A stretch of DNA of 64,000 nt from Methylobacter tundripaludum (GCF_002934365.1 NZ_PTIY01000002.1:124001-188000); one strand, 5' to 3'; shown: positions 25,919 to 36,800, numbered from the stretch's first letter. The notes: generated by a model not told the origin, from the letters alone. Numbers and translations are program-made.

Positions 25919-26950
25919 TTATTGCAATTTCCAGGGTAATTCTTCATTAGCCTTCAACGGCGTAATCGACAGGTCATTTTTCCCGTAAACAGCTGGCACT
26001 TTCCAGGCGGTTTTTTCCAGCGTGACTGTACCTGAATTTCTGGGTAGCCGGTAAAAATCAGCGCCGTAAAAACTGGCGAAAGCTTCCAATTTATTCAGTG
26101 CATCCGCCCGTTCGAATGCTTCCGCGTAAAGTTCCAATGCCGCATGGGCGCTGTAACAACCGGCGCAACCGCAGGCGTTTTCTTTTAACGAAGTCAGGTG
26201 CGGCGCGCTGTCTGTACCCAAAAAGAACTTTGGATTGCCGCTGGTCGCAGCTTCGACTAATGCCAGACGGTGCGACTCGCGTTTGATGATCGGCAGGCAG
26301 TAATAGTGCGGCTTGATGCCGCCGGCCAGAATCGCATTGCGGTTAAAAAGCAAATGTTGGGGGGTGATGGTTGCGGCAATATTGGGAGTGGAAGCCAACA
26401 CAAACTGCACGGCTTCAGTTGTGGTCACATGCTCGACCACGATGCGTAAGCCAGGAAAATTGCGGGTGATGTCGCTTAGGTAGGTGTCGATGAACACCCG
26501 CTCCCGGTCGAAAATATCGCAAGCGTCGTCGGTTACTTCGCCATGAATCAGCAAGGGCAGGTCATGCCGCTCCATTGCCGCCAATAGCGGATAAATAGCT
26601 TTGATGTCGGCAACACCGGAATCGGAGTTAGTGGTGGCTCCTGCCGGATAAAGTTTGAAGGCATGGATATGTTCGCATTCGGCGGCTTTTTTGATTTCAG
26701 CCGTTGTCGTCGAGCCGGTCAGGTAAAGCGTCATCAGCGGCGTAAAATCCAGGTCCGCAGGAACTGCGGCTAAAATTTCTTCCCGATAAATCAAAGCCTG
26801 AGCCACCGTCGTAACCGGCGGCTTGAGGTTGGGCATGATGATCGCGCGGGCAAATTGCCGGGCGGTATGCGGCATGACGGTTTTTAAAACAGCGCCGTTT
26901 CTGACATGCAAATGCCAGTCATCCGGCCTTGTGATGGTTAATGTTTTCAT
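25919..26950 (-). CDS. pyrC: Dihydroorotase
   Basis: The 343-residue class II dihydroorotase is close in length to E. coli PyrC. The zinc ligands start with HLH (H13, H15) in DDWHLHVRNG. Lys99 in HAFKLYPAGATTNSDSG is the lysine expected to be carboxylated. LIHGEVTD, VVEHVTTTEA and GTDSAPH complete the metal and substrate site. It closes carbamoyl aspartate to dihydroorotate in pyrimidine synthesis. It stands alone, convergent with mlaA. Confidence 0.96.
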   Translation of the reverse strand: MKTLTITRPDDWHLHVRNGAVLKTVMPHTARQFARAIIMPNLKPPVTTVAQALIYREEILAAVPADLDFTPLMTLYLTGSTTTAEIKKAAECEHIHAFKLYPAGATTNSDSGVADIKAIYPLLAAMERHDLPLLIHGEVTDDACDIFDRERVFIDTYLSDITRNFPGLRIVVEHVTTTEAVQFVLASTPNIAATITPQHLLFNRNAILAGGIKPHYYCLPIIKRESHRLALVEAATSGNPKFFLGTDSAPHLTSLKENACGCAGCYSAHAALELYAEAFERADALNKLEAFASFYGADFYRLPRNSGTVTLEKTAWKVPAVYGKNDLSITPLKANEELPWKLQ

Positions 26951-27057
26951 TATTGGAGTTAAATTCTGTAAAATAGGCGGTTATTTTATAGTAAGTGCCT
27001 TGAAAAATTAAACGCAGCACTTATCGTAGCTATTATTTCTTATTATCGGAGCGATAA

Positions 27058-27315
27058 ATGCCAATATACGAGTACCAATGTCAATCATGCGGTCATGAGC
27101 ACGAAGCGTTACAAAAACTCAGCGCCGAGCCCCTCGTTATCTGTCCAGCCTGTAGCAAGCCGGAATTAATGAAAAAGATTTCTGCAGCCGGCTTCAGATT
27201 AAAAGGCAGCGGCTGGTACGAAACCGATTTTAAAAGCGGCGCCAAGAAGAATGTCGCCGGCGAAGCCAGTTGTTCGCCTTCCGGCGGCTGTCCGGCCGGC
27301 AACTGCAAAAGTTAA
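27058..27315 (+). CDS. FmdB-family zinc ribbon protein
   Basis: The 85-residue protein opens MPIYEYQCQSCGHEHE, with Cys pairs C8/C11 and C29/C32 forming a zinc ribbon. It ends in a Cys/Gly/Ser-rich tail. It belongs to the FmdB putative regulatory family, whose function is unclear. Its gene often precedes aspS, as here (102 bases apart), so it may be cotranscribed. GGAG lies ahead of the start. Confidence 0.88.
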   Translation: MPIYEYQCQSCGHEHEALQKLSAEPLVICPACSKPELMKKISAAGFRLKGSGWYETDFKSGAKKNVAGEASCSPSGGCPAGNCKS

Positions 27316-27357
27316 TAAAACAGGCGCAAGACACAAGGTGAAAGACAACGAACACGC

Positions 27358-27375
27358 TTTCGCCTTGAGCCTTTC
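27358..27375. repeat. Short dispersed repeat, copy 1
   Basis: TTTCGCCTTGAGCCTTTC occurs here and, with one mismatch, at 56560-56577. Both copies sit in intergenic DNA with similar purine/pyrimidine-biased flanks, so they belong to one repeat family. Confidence 0.55.
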
Positions 27376-27417
27376 GTCTTTTGCTTTTTACCTTAACTAA
27401 ATCAACAGGGAAAATTT

Positions 27418-29208
27418 ATGCGTACTCACAAGTGCGGAGAATTAAACACACAACAGCTAGGCGAAACGGTTTCAATCTGCGGTTGGGTACATAGACGCCG
27501 AGATCACGGCGGCGTTATTTTTATCGATCTGAGAGACCGCGCCGGCTTGGTGCAAGTTGTGGTTGATCCCGACGTGGCTGAAACCTTCGCGACGGCTGAA
27601 AGCGTCCGCAGTGAATATGTATTACAAATTACCGGCTTGGTTCGCGACCGTCCGGCAGGCACGGTTAATCCCAACATGCATTCCGGCGCGATTGAGGTAT
27701 TGGCTAAAAACATCGTCGTGCTGAACGAGTCGGAAACCCCGCCGTTCCCGGTCGAAAGCGAGATCGAGGTCAACGAGGAACTGCGTTTGCGCTATCGCTA
27801 TATCGACTTGCGCCGCACCGAGATGCAGGAAAAGATGAAGGTGCGCCGCGACGTGACGCGGGTGTTAAGAAATTTTCTCGACGACAACGAGTTTTTCGAG
27901 ATCGAAACGCCGTACCTAACCAAAGCGACTCCAGAAGGCGCGCGCGATTACATCGTGCCGAGCCGCACCCACGAAAATTCGTTTTTCGCGCTGCCGCAAT
28001 CGCCGCAATTGTACAAACAAATCCTGATGGTCGCGGGCATGGACCGTTATTATCAAGTCGTGCGCTGCTTCCGCGACGAAGACTTGCGCGCCGACCGTCA
28101 GCCCGAATTCACCCAGCTGGATATCGAAACTTCGTTCATGGATGAAAACGAGATCATGCATGTCATGGAGGAAATGATCCGCCAGTTGTTCATTAAAGTG
28201 ATCGGCGTAAACCTGGGCGACAAATTTCCGCGTATGACGCATCAGGAAGCCATCTCCCGTTACGGCGTCGATCGTCCCGATTTACGGATTTCGCTGGAAT
28301 TGGTCGATGTTGCCGAGGACATGAAAGACGTCGATTTCCAAGTCTTCTCGGCGCCGGCTAACGATCCGAAAGGCCGCGTCGTTGCAATGCGCGTACCGAA
28401 TGGCGGCGAATTAAGCCGTAAAGACATCGATGCGTTAACGAAATATGTCAGCATTTACGGCGCAAGAGGCTTGGCTTATATCAAAGTCAACGACCTGTCG
28501 GCCGGTGTCGACGGTTTGCAATCGCCTATCGTTAAATTCGCTCCTGCGGAAGTTTGGGACAGTGTGTTGGCCAAAACCGGCGCGCAAAACGGCGATTTGA
28601 TCTTTTTCGGCGCGGATAAAGCGAACATCGTTAATGAAGCGATGGGCGCATTGCGGGTCAAGTTGGGGCATGATTTGAACCTGCTGCAAGGCGACTGGAA
28701 ACCGGTTTGGGTGGTTGACTTCCCGATGTTCGAATGGGATGAAAAAAGCGGTCGTTACAATGCGATTCATCACCCGTTCACCGCGCCAAGTTGCTCGGTT
28801 GAAGAGTTGGTCGTCAATCCGGGTGCGGCATTATCGCGCGCTTACGATTTGGTGTTGAACGGCACCGAAGTCGGCGGCGGTTCGATTCGTATCAACCGCA
28901 GCGCTATGCAGCAAACCGTGCTTGAGATTTTAGGCATCGGCGAAGACGAAGCCAGGGAAAAATTCGGCTTCCTGCTGGATGCATTGAAGTACGGTGCGCC
29001 TCCGCATGGCGGTTTGGCGTTCGGCCTTGACCGTCTGGTCATGTTGATGACAGGATCAACCTCTATTCGCGACGTGATTGCTTTCCCCAAGACCCAATCG
29101 GCGGCTTGTCCGTTGGTCAGCGCACCGGCGGTCGTCACCGATGAGCAGTTGAAGGAACTGGGCATCAGGTTGATTAAACCTGCGGGAAAAGAGAAAGTTA
29201 AGGACTAA
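27418..29208 (+). CDS. aspS: Aspartyl-tRNA synthetase
   Basis: The 596-residue class IIb synthetase has the usual parts: an N-terminal OB anticodon domain ([24 protein letters not shown]), class II motif 2 ([18 protein letters not shown]), a bacterial GAD insertion (about residues 290-420) and motif 3 ([15 protein letters not shown]). It charges tRNA-Asp with aspartate. The length fits the bacterial type. The discriminating or non-discriminating nature was not assessed. An AGGGAAAA stretch precedes the ATG. Confidence 0.97.
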   Translation: MRTHKCGELNTQQLGETVSICGWVHRRRDHGGVIFIDLRDRAGLVQVVVDPDVAETFATAESVRSEYVLQITGLVRDRPAGTVNPNMHSGAIEVLAKNIVVLNESETPPFPVESEIEVNEELRLRYRYIDLRRTEMQEKMKVRRDVTRVLRNFLDDNEFFEIETPYLTKATPEGARDYIVPSRTHENSFFALPQSPQLYKQILMVAGMDRYYQVVRCFRDEDLRADRQPEFTQLDIETSFMDENEIMHVMEEMIRQLFIKVIGVNLGDKFPRMTHQEAISRYGVDRPDLRISLELVDVAEDMKDVDFQVFSAPANDPKGRVVAMRVPNGGELSRKDIDALTKYVSIYGARGLAYIKVNDLSAGVDGLQSPIVKFAPAEVWDSVLAKTGAQNGDLIFFGADKANIVNEAMGALRVKLGHDLNLLQGDWKPVWVVDFPMFEWDEKSGRYNAIHHPFTAPSCSVEELVVNPGAALSRAYDLVLNGTEVGGGSIRINRSAMQQTVLEILGIGEDEAREKFGFLLDALKYGAPPHGGLAFGLDRLVMLMTGSTSIRDVIAFPKTQSAACPLVSAPAVVTDEQLKELGIRLIKPAGKEKVKD

Positions 29209-29220
29209 AAAGCTTTTTTA

Positions 29221-29286
29221 TTCACCACGAAGGCACGAAGGACACGAAGTTTTATTTCTTCGCGCTCTTCGTGCCTTCGTGGTGAA
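29221..29286. repeat. Long palindromic intergenic repeat, copy 1
   Basis: A 20-bp perfect stem (TTCACCACGAAGGCACGAAG and its complement) flanks a 26-base centre with further GACACGAAG-like units. A related palindrome lies at 38460-38516. It starts 12 bases after the aspS stop and could fold in the mRNA. Confidence 0.85.
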
Positions 29287-29358
29287 ATGCTTTTATGGAT
29301 TGACCTACCAAGCCGGTTGCTATGTATGGTATGAACAAATATTACAGAGAAAGCAAAT

Positions 29359-29877
29359 ATGGCTAAATGCCCAATATGTAATTCAAGAAAAGGGAAAAGA
29401 CAGTGTGTAATCGCTAATGGATTAGTGTGTAGCTTGTGCTGCGGAACTATCCGCAAAGAAGATTCCTGTTTAGAGTGCTCATATTATCAAAAGCCGAAAC
29501 GGAAATATAACGAAGTGCCGTCTTTTACGACCAATCAAGTACATGAAAGTGATGTATTGACGGGTTATAGCAATGCCATTGAAGGCGCTTTTTGTGCTTA
29601 CGATATTGAAAATAACAAGACTTTAAACGATGCCGATGCCATCAGAATCCTTGAGCTGCTGATTGATAAATATCATTTTAAAGACACTGAAATAAACTGC
29701 GACAGCTCGTTCCTATCGGCGGGATTCAATTTTGTCGATGCCGTGATAGGCAGGGATTTAGCCGGTATTGATGGGCTGGAATTGGTGAAATTGTTGTGTA
29801 TTCTTCATGCTGTTGTGAAAAGACTAACCAAGACCGGCAAAGAATACATGAATATTATTCATAGCTATGCAGGTTAA
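29359..29877 (+). CDS. Small Cys-rich zinc-binding-like protein, unknown function
   Basis: The 172-residue product has eight Cys in its first 40 residues (C4, C7, C16, C24, C27, C28, C37, C40), arranged as paired zinc-finger-like knuckles. The remaining 130 residues are helical with no recognised family. No signal peptide or membrane segment is seen. It lies between the palindrome and nadA and has its own leader. A metal-binding or nucleic-acid-binding role is plausible from the knuckles but not shown. Confidence 0.6.
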   Translation: MAKCPICNSRKGKRQCVIANGLVCSLCCGTIRKEDSCLECSYYQKPKRKYNEVPSFTTNQVHESDVLTGYSNAIEGAFCAYDIENNKTLNDADAIRILELLIDKYHFKDTEINCDSSFLSAGFNFVDAVIGRDLAGIDGLELVKLLCILHAVVKRLTKTGKEYMNIIHSYAG

Positions 29878-30012
29878 AAAATCGGTTCGTATCTGCCGGT
29901 TTTAAGCGATTATAGATTTTTAAGGTTTCTCCCTCTTAGGGCACAAACGCCATATTCTGCCGATGTTAAGCAGTAAACTAACCTCAAAATTCTCCGCAGA
30001 GGAGTTTCATTT

Positions 30013-31110
30013 ATGACCAATACCCCATTCCCGATTCAAGATTACGCCTTACTCAGCGATGAGGAATGCGATGCGCGGATTATCGCCGCCAAAGTCAAGC
30101 TTGGCCGCCGTTGCGTGGTGCTCGGGCATCATTATCAGCGCGATGAAGTGTTCAAGCATGCCGATTTTTCCGGCGACTCGTTAAAGCTGTCCAGGGATGC
30201 GGCGCAATCCGACGCCGAATACATCGTGTTTTGCGGCGTGCACTTTATGGCCGAAGTCGCCGATATATTGTCCCGTCCCGAGCAGATCGCCATTTTGCCG
30301 GACATGGCGGCGGGCTGTTCGATGGCCGACATGGCCAATCTGCTCAAGGTGCAAAAGTGCTGGGATGAATTGGCGCAAGTAATCGATGTGGAGGCCGAGG
30401 TTACACCCGTTACCTATATCAACTCTGCGGCCGATCTTAAATCCTTTTGCGGCCAGCATGACGGCATCGTCTGCACCTCATCCAACGCCCAGAAGATTTT
30501 GGAATGGAGCTTTGCCAAAAAACGGAAAGTGCTGTTTTTCCCCGACCAGCATCTGGGGCGCAATACCGGTTACAGGATGGGCATACCGCTGGATGAAATG
30601 GTGGCCTGGGATTTCAACAAGCCGATGGGCGGTTTGACCGAACAGCAAATCCGCAACGCCAAAATCATCCTTTGGAACGGCTATTGCTCCGTACATCAGG
30701 TGTTCAAGCCGGAACATATTGACGAATTCCTTAAACGTTACCCGGAAACCAAGGTTATTTCGCACCCGGAAGCCGCATTCGAGGTGTGCCAAAAAGCGGA
30801 TTACATCGGTTCCACCGAGTACATTTTAAAAACGGTCCGCGAAGCCGAAGCCAACACCCGATGGCTGGTTGCAACGGAACTCAATCTGGTCAACCGCCTG
30901 CACGACGAATGCAAGGCGCAGGGCAAAAATGTTCATTTCATGTCGCCTACATTGTGCATGTGCTCAACCATGTTCAGAACCGACCCGCAGCATTTGGCCT
31001 GGGTGCTGGAGAACCTGGCCGCAGGCCATGTAGTTAACCGGATTACAGTGCCCGAGGACGTGGCGAAGTACGCCAAGAAAGCGCTGGACAACATGTTGGG
31101 AGTTATATGA
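30013..31110 (+). CDS. nadA: Quinolinate synthase A
   Basis: The 365-residue protein condenses iminoaspartate and dihydroxyacetone phosphate to quinolinate for NAD synthesis, using a [4Fe-4S] cluster. Family features seen are VVLGHHYQRDEV, FCGVHFMAEVADIL with the first cluster Cys, GIVCTSSNAQKIL, FFPDQHLGRNTGY, SHPEA and MCSTMFRTDPQHLAW with the last cluster Cys. AGGAG lies 9 bases ahead of the ATG. The downstream small gene overlaps its stop by four bases. Confidence 0.96.
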   Translation: MTNTPFPIQDYALLSDEECDARIIAAKVKLGRRCVVLGHHYQRDEVFKHADFSGDSLKLSRDAAQSDAEYIVFCGVHFMAEVADILSRPEQIAILPDMAAGCSMADMANLLKVQKCWDELAQVIDVEAEVTPVTYINSAADLKSFCGQHDGIVCTSSNAQKILEWSFAKKRKVLFFPDQHLGRNTGYRMGIPLDEMVAWDFNKPMGGLTEQQIRNAKIILWNGYCSVHQVFKPEHIDEFLKRYPETKVISHPEAAFEVCQKADYIGSTEYILKTVREAEANTRWLVATELNLVNRLHDECKAQGKNVHFMSPTLCMCSTMFRTDPQHLAWVLENLAAGHVVNRITVPEDVAKYAKKALDNMLGVI

Positions 31111-31454
31111 TGTCGATAGATTTTAATCGTTTAAAGCATTTTTCGATGACATATGTGTTCATTGATGATGAAGATATAGCCTGCGAATATGAGCAAACAG
31201 AGCAAAATCCGGTCGTAGCCCCCGATGGCAACAGTGTCAGTTTCACCTTGAAAAATATCGATCAAGACGAAGACAAAGAGTGCTATTCGGTCGTTCTGGT
31301 AAAAGAAAGTGATGACGAGTTTTACATCAAATCCGATTATTTTGACGATGCGGCTGAGCCTTATCCTCTGGATGTTGAAATTTCCGATGACGACGTAAAG
31401 TTTATTCTGGAAGGTGAGGATGAGGTGATGTATTTATACGGGTTTTCCGAATAA
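31107..31454 (+). CDS. Small acidic protein coupled to nadA, unknown function
   Basis: The 115-residue protein is very rich in Asp and Glu and has no signal peptide or membrane segment. I do not recognise the family. Its ATG overlaps the nadA TGA as ATGA, so translation is coupled. It may start one codon later at a second ATG. Alternating strands such as YSVVLVKESDDEFYIKSDYF suggest a small beta fold. A link to NAD synthesis is only suggested by position. Confidence 0.65.
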   Translation: MMSIDFNRLKHFSMTYVFIDDEDIACEYEQTEQNPVVAPDGNSVSFTLKNIDQDEDKECYSVVLVKESDDEFYIKSDYFDDAAEPYPLDVEISDDDVKFILEGEDEVMYLYGFSE

Positions 31455-31613
31455 ATCGGTTGCTTAGGGCGAATCTGATAAAAGCTAAAGTCAAAAACAA
31501 GATAGCCCGATTGCCGCCAAACATAATGAAACAGCGGAACAGGGCGTTAAAAGGTGGTTTTCAGCTTGTCGGCTTCTTGATGTGCCGCGAAAAAAGTTAC
31601 AAAAGTTTTAACG

Positions 31614-32573
31614 TTATTTGGGTTCCGTTTGTTGAGGCGGCGCCGTTTCAGTACTTGGCGATGTGCTTTCAGCCTCCGGTGGCGTGCCTTGCGTGTTTGG
31701 GTCGCCGCCTTCGGTTTGCAAAATCTCCTGCTCGGTTTTTTTGTTCATAACGATAATGGAAATTCGCCGGTTAATCGGATCCAGCGGTTCGGTGGTGGCG
31801 CTGTAGTGAACACTGGACGATAACCCGATAACTCTTAAAACCTTTTCCTCGGCAAGCCCCCCTTGATTCAATTCGTACCGAGCGGCATTGGCCCGGTCGC
31901 TGGAGAGTTCCCAATTGGTATATTTCTTTTGATTGGGCGGAAATGGCCGTGCATCGGTATGGCCGTTTACGCTGACTTTATTGGGTAATTCGTTGATGGC
32001 CGGAGCCAGCGCCCTTAAAAGCAATTTAATTTGCGGCTCGGGTTCGGCACTAGCCAGTTTATACATGGGCCTGTTCTGCGCATCAACAATCAAAACCCGT
32101 AAGCCTTCGGAGGTTATTTCCAGTTTAATTTGATCCTTAAACTCGGTTAATTCTGGAGTTGTATCGATTTTATTCTGGATTTTTTCCTTCAGATTCTCGA
32201 GCTTTTCCCGCTCAATTTCCTCGGCTTTCTGTTCTATTTCCTCTGCCGTCATTTCCTTCTCTTCCGGTGTCAGGCCTTTGTCAACCTGGCCTTGATCTTG
32301 TGACGTGAGATCCGCGCCGCCCGCTTGAATTATGCTGGTGCGATCGCCGATATCGGCTCCTTTTTCTTCCGCGGATGCCTTAAAAGGGTCTTGAAAGTAT
32401 TCGGCAATGCCTCGGCGTTCCGGTTCGGTGGTTGTACCCAACAGCCACATCAGTAAAAAAAAAGCCATCATGGCGGTTACAAAATCGGCGTAAGCCAGTT
32501 TCCACACGCCGCCATGAGATTCATGTCCGCCTTTTTTGATTTTTTTTATGATGATCGGTTGTTGGTCGGCCAT
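31614..32573 (-). CDS. motB: Flagellar motor stator protein MotB
   Basis: The 319-residue protein has an N-terminal cytoplasmic tail and one membrane segment (about residues 27-47, YADFVTAMMAFFLLMWLLG) in which Asp30 is the ion-binding residue. A Glu/Lys-rich helical region follows. The OmpA-like peptidoglycan-binding domain covers about residues 150-285 (VSVNGHTDARPF, LSSDRANAARY, NRRISIIVM). The tail is Pro/Thr-rich. With MotA it forms the stator that drives flagellar rotation. The ion (H+ or Na+) cannot be decided here. It starts three bases after the motA stop. Confidence 0.95.
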   Translation of the reverse strand: MADQQPIIIKKIKKGGHESHGGVWKLAYADFVTAMMAFFLLMWLLGTTTEPERRGIAEYFQDPFKASAEEKGADIGDRTSIIQAGGADLTSQDQGQVDKGLTPEEKEMTAEEIEQKAEEIEREKLENLKEKIQNKIDTTPELTEFKDQIKLEITSEGLRVLIVDAQNRPMYKLASAEPEPQIKLLLRALAPAINELPNKVSVNGHTDARPFPPNQKKYTNWELSSDRANAARYELNQGGLAEEKVLRVIGLSSSVHYSATTEPLDPINRRISIIVMNKKTEQEILQTEGGDPNTQGTPPEAESTSPSTETAPPQQTEPK

Positions 32574-32576
32574 TTT

Positions 32577-33425
32577 TTAACCTTTGTTGGCTCTTAACTG
32601 TTCTTCCAGTTCCAGAAAGCCGGGACGCATGGAGGAAGAAATCATCGTGCGCATATATTCCGCAGTCATGGCCGGCGATACGCCTTTGGCGCAACACAGC
32701 AAGCCTTTTTGGGCGCATTTATAGACGTTGCCTGACGCTTCGGAACGTTCCCCCATGACCGCAGCGACGGGGCCGACAAAACCATAGGAAAGTAAAATAC
32801 CCAAAAATGTACCCACCAGGGCCGCGGCGATTAATTTGCCCAACTCTGAGGGCGGAATACCGACTGATTCCATGGTATGCACGACGCCCATTACCGCCGC
32901 GACAATCCCAAAGGCCGGCATGCCGTCAGCGATATTCTGGATGGCTTTGACCGGCGCATGGGCTTCTTCATGATGGGTTTCGAGTTCCTGATCCATCAGT
33001 TCTTCCAGCGCATAGACCTCAACGCCGGTTACAATCAGGCGAAGGTTGTCGCAGATAAATTCCAATAAATGGTGATCGCCGAGAATTCTGGGCGTAAAGA
33101 CCGGGCTGCTTTTCGGATCGTCGATAATACTTTCCAGCGATAATAAGCCTTCCTTGCGTGTTTTGGTGGTGATCGCATAAAAACACAACAGCAGCTCAAG
33201 GTAATAGGCTTTATTGTACGGGGTGCTTTTTAAGGTGGCGGTGGCCTGACTGATAGCCTCTTTGATTACATTTATGGAGTTTCCGCACACGAAAGCGCCC
33301 AAGGCCGCTCCAATAATGATCACAAATTCAAAGGGCTGAAAAAGAACGCCGGGGTGTCCGCCGGCCCCCATAAATCCGCCCATGATTGAGATAGAGAGGA
33401 TCAAATATCCGACAATAACTAACAT
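32577..33425 (-). CDS. motA: Flagellar motor stator protein MotA
   Basis: The 282-residue protein has four membrane segments in two pairs and a cytoplasmic loop with charged residues (SSPVFTPRILGDHHLLEFICDNLRL). MEQELETHHEEAH-like acidic runs and the conserved DGMPAFGIVAAVMGVVHTM segment with the pore Pro are seen. It partners MotB, the next gene. No other flagellar genes lie in the window, as is common for motAB. Confidence 0.96.
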   Translation of the reverse strand: MLVIVGYLILSISIMGGFMGAGGHPGVLFQPFEFVIIIGAALGAFVCGNSINVIKEAISQATATLKSTPYNKAYYLELLLCFYAITTKTRKEGLLSLESIIDDPKSSPVFTPRILGDHHLLEFICDNLRLIVTGVEVYALEELMDQELETHHEEAHAPVKAIQNIADGMPAFGIVAAVMGVVHTMESVGIPPSELGKLIAAALVGTFLGILLSYGFVGPVAAVMGERSEASGNVYKCAQKGLLCCAKGVSPAMTAEYMRTMISSSMRPGFLELEEQLRANKG

Positions 33426-33845
33426 GTGTTCTCTTTATGTGCTTGGTTTATATTGAAAAAAACTAAATATCATGCGATAGCCGCTGATGTTTAAGCAACG
33501 CTCACGGCATGATTATATATCGGGTGACACCAAAACCGATTTTAAATCCGAACTTTTGCTGTTTCTGTTCCATAACCGTAAGCTTATTTTAACTTGAATT
33601 TGAAATTCAAGGGTCAATCTTTCACTGCCTTGTTTTTCTTGAGTATGTACGGGTTTAGAACGCGGGCATCACAGACAAAGACGTGGTCCAAAGCCGGGTA
33701 ATCAAGGCGGCGAAAGCATGAAAGAGAGGTCCCCTCATGAAGCCGTTTGCAATCTTTGCGGAGTTATTTTGTAATGCCAATAGACTAGGAAGCGCTGATT
33801 GCCTTTTCGTTGCGCATGAACGAAAACGGTTTGTTCAGGGCTTCC
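33426..33845. other. Gene-free stretch between motAB and the sensor gene
   Basis: No supported coding sequence is seen. It must contain the motAB promoter on the minus strand. A hairpin TTTTCGTT/AACGAAAA at 33804-33826 lies just past the stop codon of the GGDEF-EAL gene and may end its transcription. Confidence 0.5.
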
Positions 33846-36800
33846 CTATGCTTGATCGATTAATAACCGGGCAAATTCTTCGGCGGGTAAGGGCTTGCTT
33901 TTGATGTAGCCTTGATAGGTATCGCAGCCTTTTTCCCGCAAAAATGCCAGTTGCTCAAGCGTTTCAACGCCTTCGGCCAACACCTTGAATCCTAGAATAT
34001 GCCCCATCGCGACTATCGTCGCGGTGATTTCCATGTCGTCTTGCAGCGAGGGAATATCATCGATAAAGCTTTTGTCGATTTTCAGTACGTCCAGAGGGAA
34101 GCGCTTTAGATAAGCCAGCGACGAATAGCCGGTGCCGAAGTCGTCAATCGCAAGACGGACGCCCTGGGCGCGCAAATTATTGAGCACCTCGACGGCTTTG
34201 TCTTCATTCTCCATTAAGCCGCTTTCAGTGAGTTCCAGTTCTAATAGTTCGGCGGGGAAACCGGTCTCGTGCAAAACATCGGCTACCAGAGCGCTGATGT
34301 CGCTACGGCGGAATTGGTGTGGGGAGACATTGACCGCTAAAGTTAATGACGGCAAACCGGCGTCTATCCAGCGCCTGCCTTGCCGGCAAGTCTCGCGCAA
34401 CACCCAGGCGCCGATTTCAACGATCAGCCCGGTTTCTTCGGCAATGGAGATGAAGCTGGATGGCGAAATCAGTCCCTCGGTGGGATCTTGCCAGCGTACC
34501 AAGGCTTCGGCGCCGATTATCAGGCCGCTGTCGATGTCTATTTGCGCCTGATAATAGACGCACAGCTCCCGCTGTTCAGTGGCGCGGCGCAGACGGGTTT
34601 CCAGCGCAATACGTTCGCGGGCGATAATGGTGAATTCTTCCGAAAAATAGGCAAAACAACCGCGGCCTTCATCTTTCGCTCTATAGAGTGCAATGTCGGC
34701 GTTATCCAGCAGCGCTTCGGGGCTGTCGCCATGCTGGGGAAACAAGCTGATCCCTATGCTGGCGCCTATTCTGACCTTTCGGTTCGGCTCATCAGGATTG
34801 GCATTGTTATTTTGCAGCAACTCAAAAGGCTTGCTTAAGTCGGCGACGATTTCTTCCGCGACCCGCGCTGCATCTTCCGGGTGTGTAATATCTTCCAGCA
34901 GCACGATAAACTCGTCACCACCCAAACGAGCGACCATGTCAACCTCGCGCAACCTTGACTTGATGCGGGCGGCAACCTGTTGCAGTAACTCGTCACCCGC
35001 CAAGTGCCCCATGCTGTCATTGACCGCTTTGAAGCGATCCAGATCGAGCATCAGCAACGCCAGTTGTTTGCCGTCACGCCGCTCCATATCAATGCTGTGC
35101 TTCAGACGTTCCCACATCAGGCGGCGATTGGGCAGTGCGGTGAGCGGATCGTAATAGGCCAGATTGTGAATGGTTTCTTCCGCTTCCTTGTCTTTGGTGA
35201 TGTCGGTGAAGGCGCCGACATAGTTGCTGATCTTGCTATTCGCATCGCTAACCGCAGTGATGATCAGCCATTCGGGGTAGATTTCCCCATTTTTGCGTTT
35301 ATGCCAGATTTCGCCTTCCCAGCAGCCATCCTGTTGCAGGCTGTGTTGCAGTGCTTGGTAGAAGTGCGCATTATGACGGCCCGAGTTAAGCAAAGCACCG
35401 GTTTGCCCAATGGCTTCTTCGGGACTATAGCCGGTGATACGGGTAAACGCCTTGTTGACCTTCAAAATAACCTGATCGGCATCGGTGATGAACATGCCTT
35501 CTTGCGATTCAAAGGCGGTTGCGGCGATGCGGAGTTCGGCTTCCGCCCGTTTTTGTTCGCTAACGTCGCGAAAACTCCATACTCTGCCGACTACTTTGTT
35601 GTTAATCAGTTTGGGGATGGAATAGCGTTCGACAATTTTTCCATCCTTAAACTCAATAATATCGAAAGAATGAGCTTCGGGAGTTGCATACAGCTCGATT
35701 ACCTTATTTGAGAAAGCTTCGGTATCTTTGATTTGATCGGGGCCGTACAATAATTCTATGCTGCCGTCTTTAGCGCCAATTTTGGCGGCTGCAACTTCAT
35801 TGGGGATTTGCCATAGATCAATAAATTTTTGGTTATACAGCAGCCAATTATTGTGTAGATCCACGGCCAGAATGGCCTCGCCGGTGGATTCCAATGTGGC
35901 TTTTAGTATCGACAGGGATTCCGCTATTTGCATCGTTGACCGGTTCCGTTCGATCACCAACTGCGCCAGACCGGCATAGTGCTTAATCAGGCTGATTTCG
36001 GCATCGGTTGATTGCACCAGCCAGTTCTCCATCGGTGTCGGCGCTTTCTTCATCCCTGGTGGTCGGCCGCATTGGTTCCCTACCATGTGCGACACTCCTT
36101 CCATCCCTGGAGGTCGATGATAGAAAGCGAAAGTTCCTAGCACGCGGCCCTGATTGTTTTTAATCGGATGCGACCAGCAGGCGTGTAAATTGGCTTGCTT
36201 GGCGAGATCACGATACGGTTCCCAATAGGGGTGGTGTTGTATATCTTCAACGATGACAGTCTTGCCGAGATACGCAGCCGTACCGCAGGAACCTACGCCA
36301 TCGCCGATTTCCAAGCCATCAATGGCTTGACTGTAAAAATCGGGTAAACTTGGCGCCGCACCGTGGCGCAGATGTTTATTGTCGTTATCCAGCAGCAAAA
36401 TTGAGCACAATAGGTCGGGGTGCAGCGCTTCAATTTGACGCGCTAACTCATCTAATATGTTGTGGAGATCGTCCTCTCGATTAATTAATTGCAGAATTTG
36501 ATTTTGCAGGGCCAGTTCGTCGGTACGGCTGCGTAATTTGTTTTCAACGGCCTTGCGTTCGGTTATGTCGCGCCAACAGACATGGGTAATAAGCTCGCTA
36601 TTCACTGTCATTGGCGTTAGGGACACTTCTACAGGAAAGTGCGATCCATCGGCCCTGATGTGCAGCCATTCAAATCGGTGATAACCCACTTTCCGGGCTG
36701 TAGCTATCATTTCAGCCGCTTTTTGATCCGATGGTTGTCCATCGGGCTGATAGGAGGGAGATATTTCATCGGGCCGGCAATTAATGAGTTCCGATTTTGA

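Noticed and set aside
35004-35711. 235-residue plus-strand frame opposite the GGDEF-EAL gene
   Set aside because: It is a shadow frame over conserved GGDEF and PAS coding sequence.
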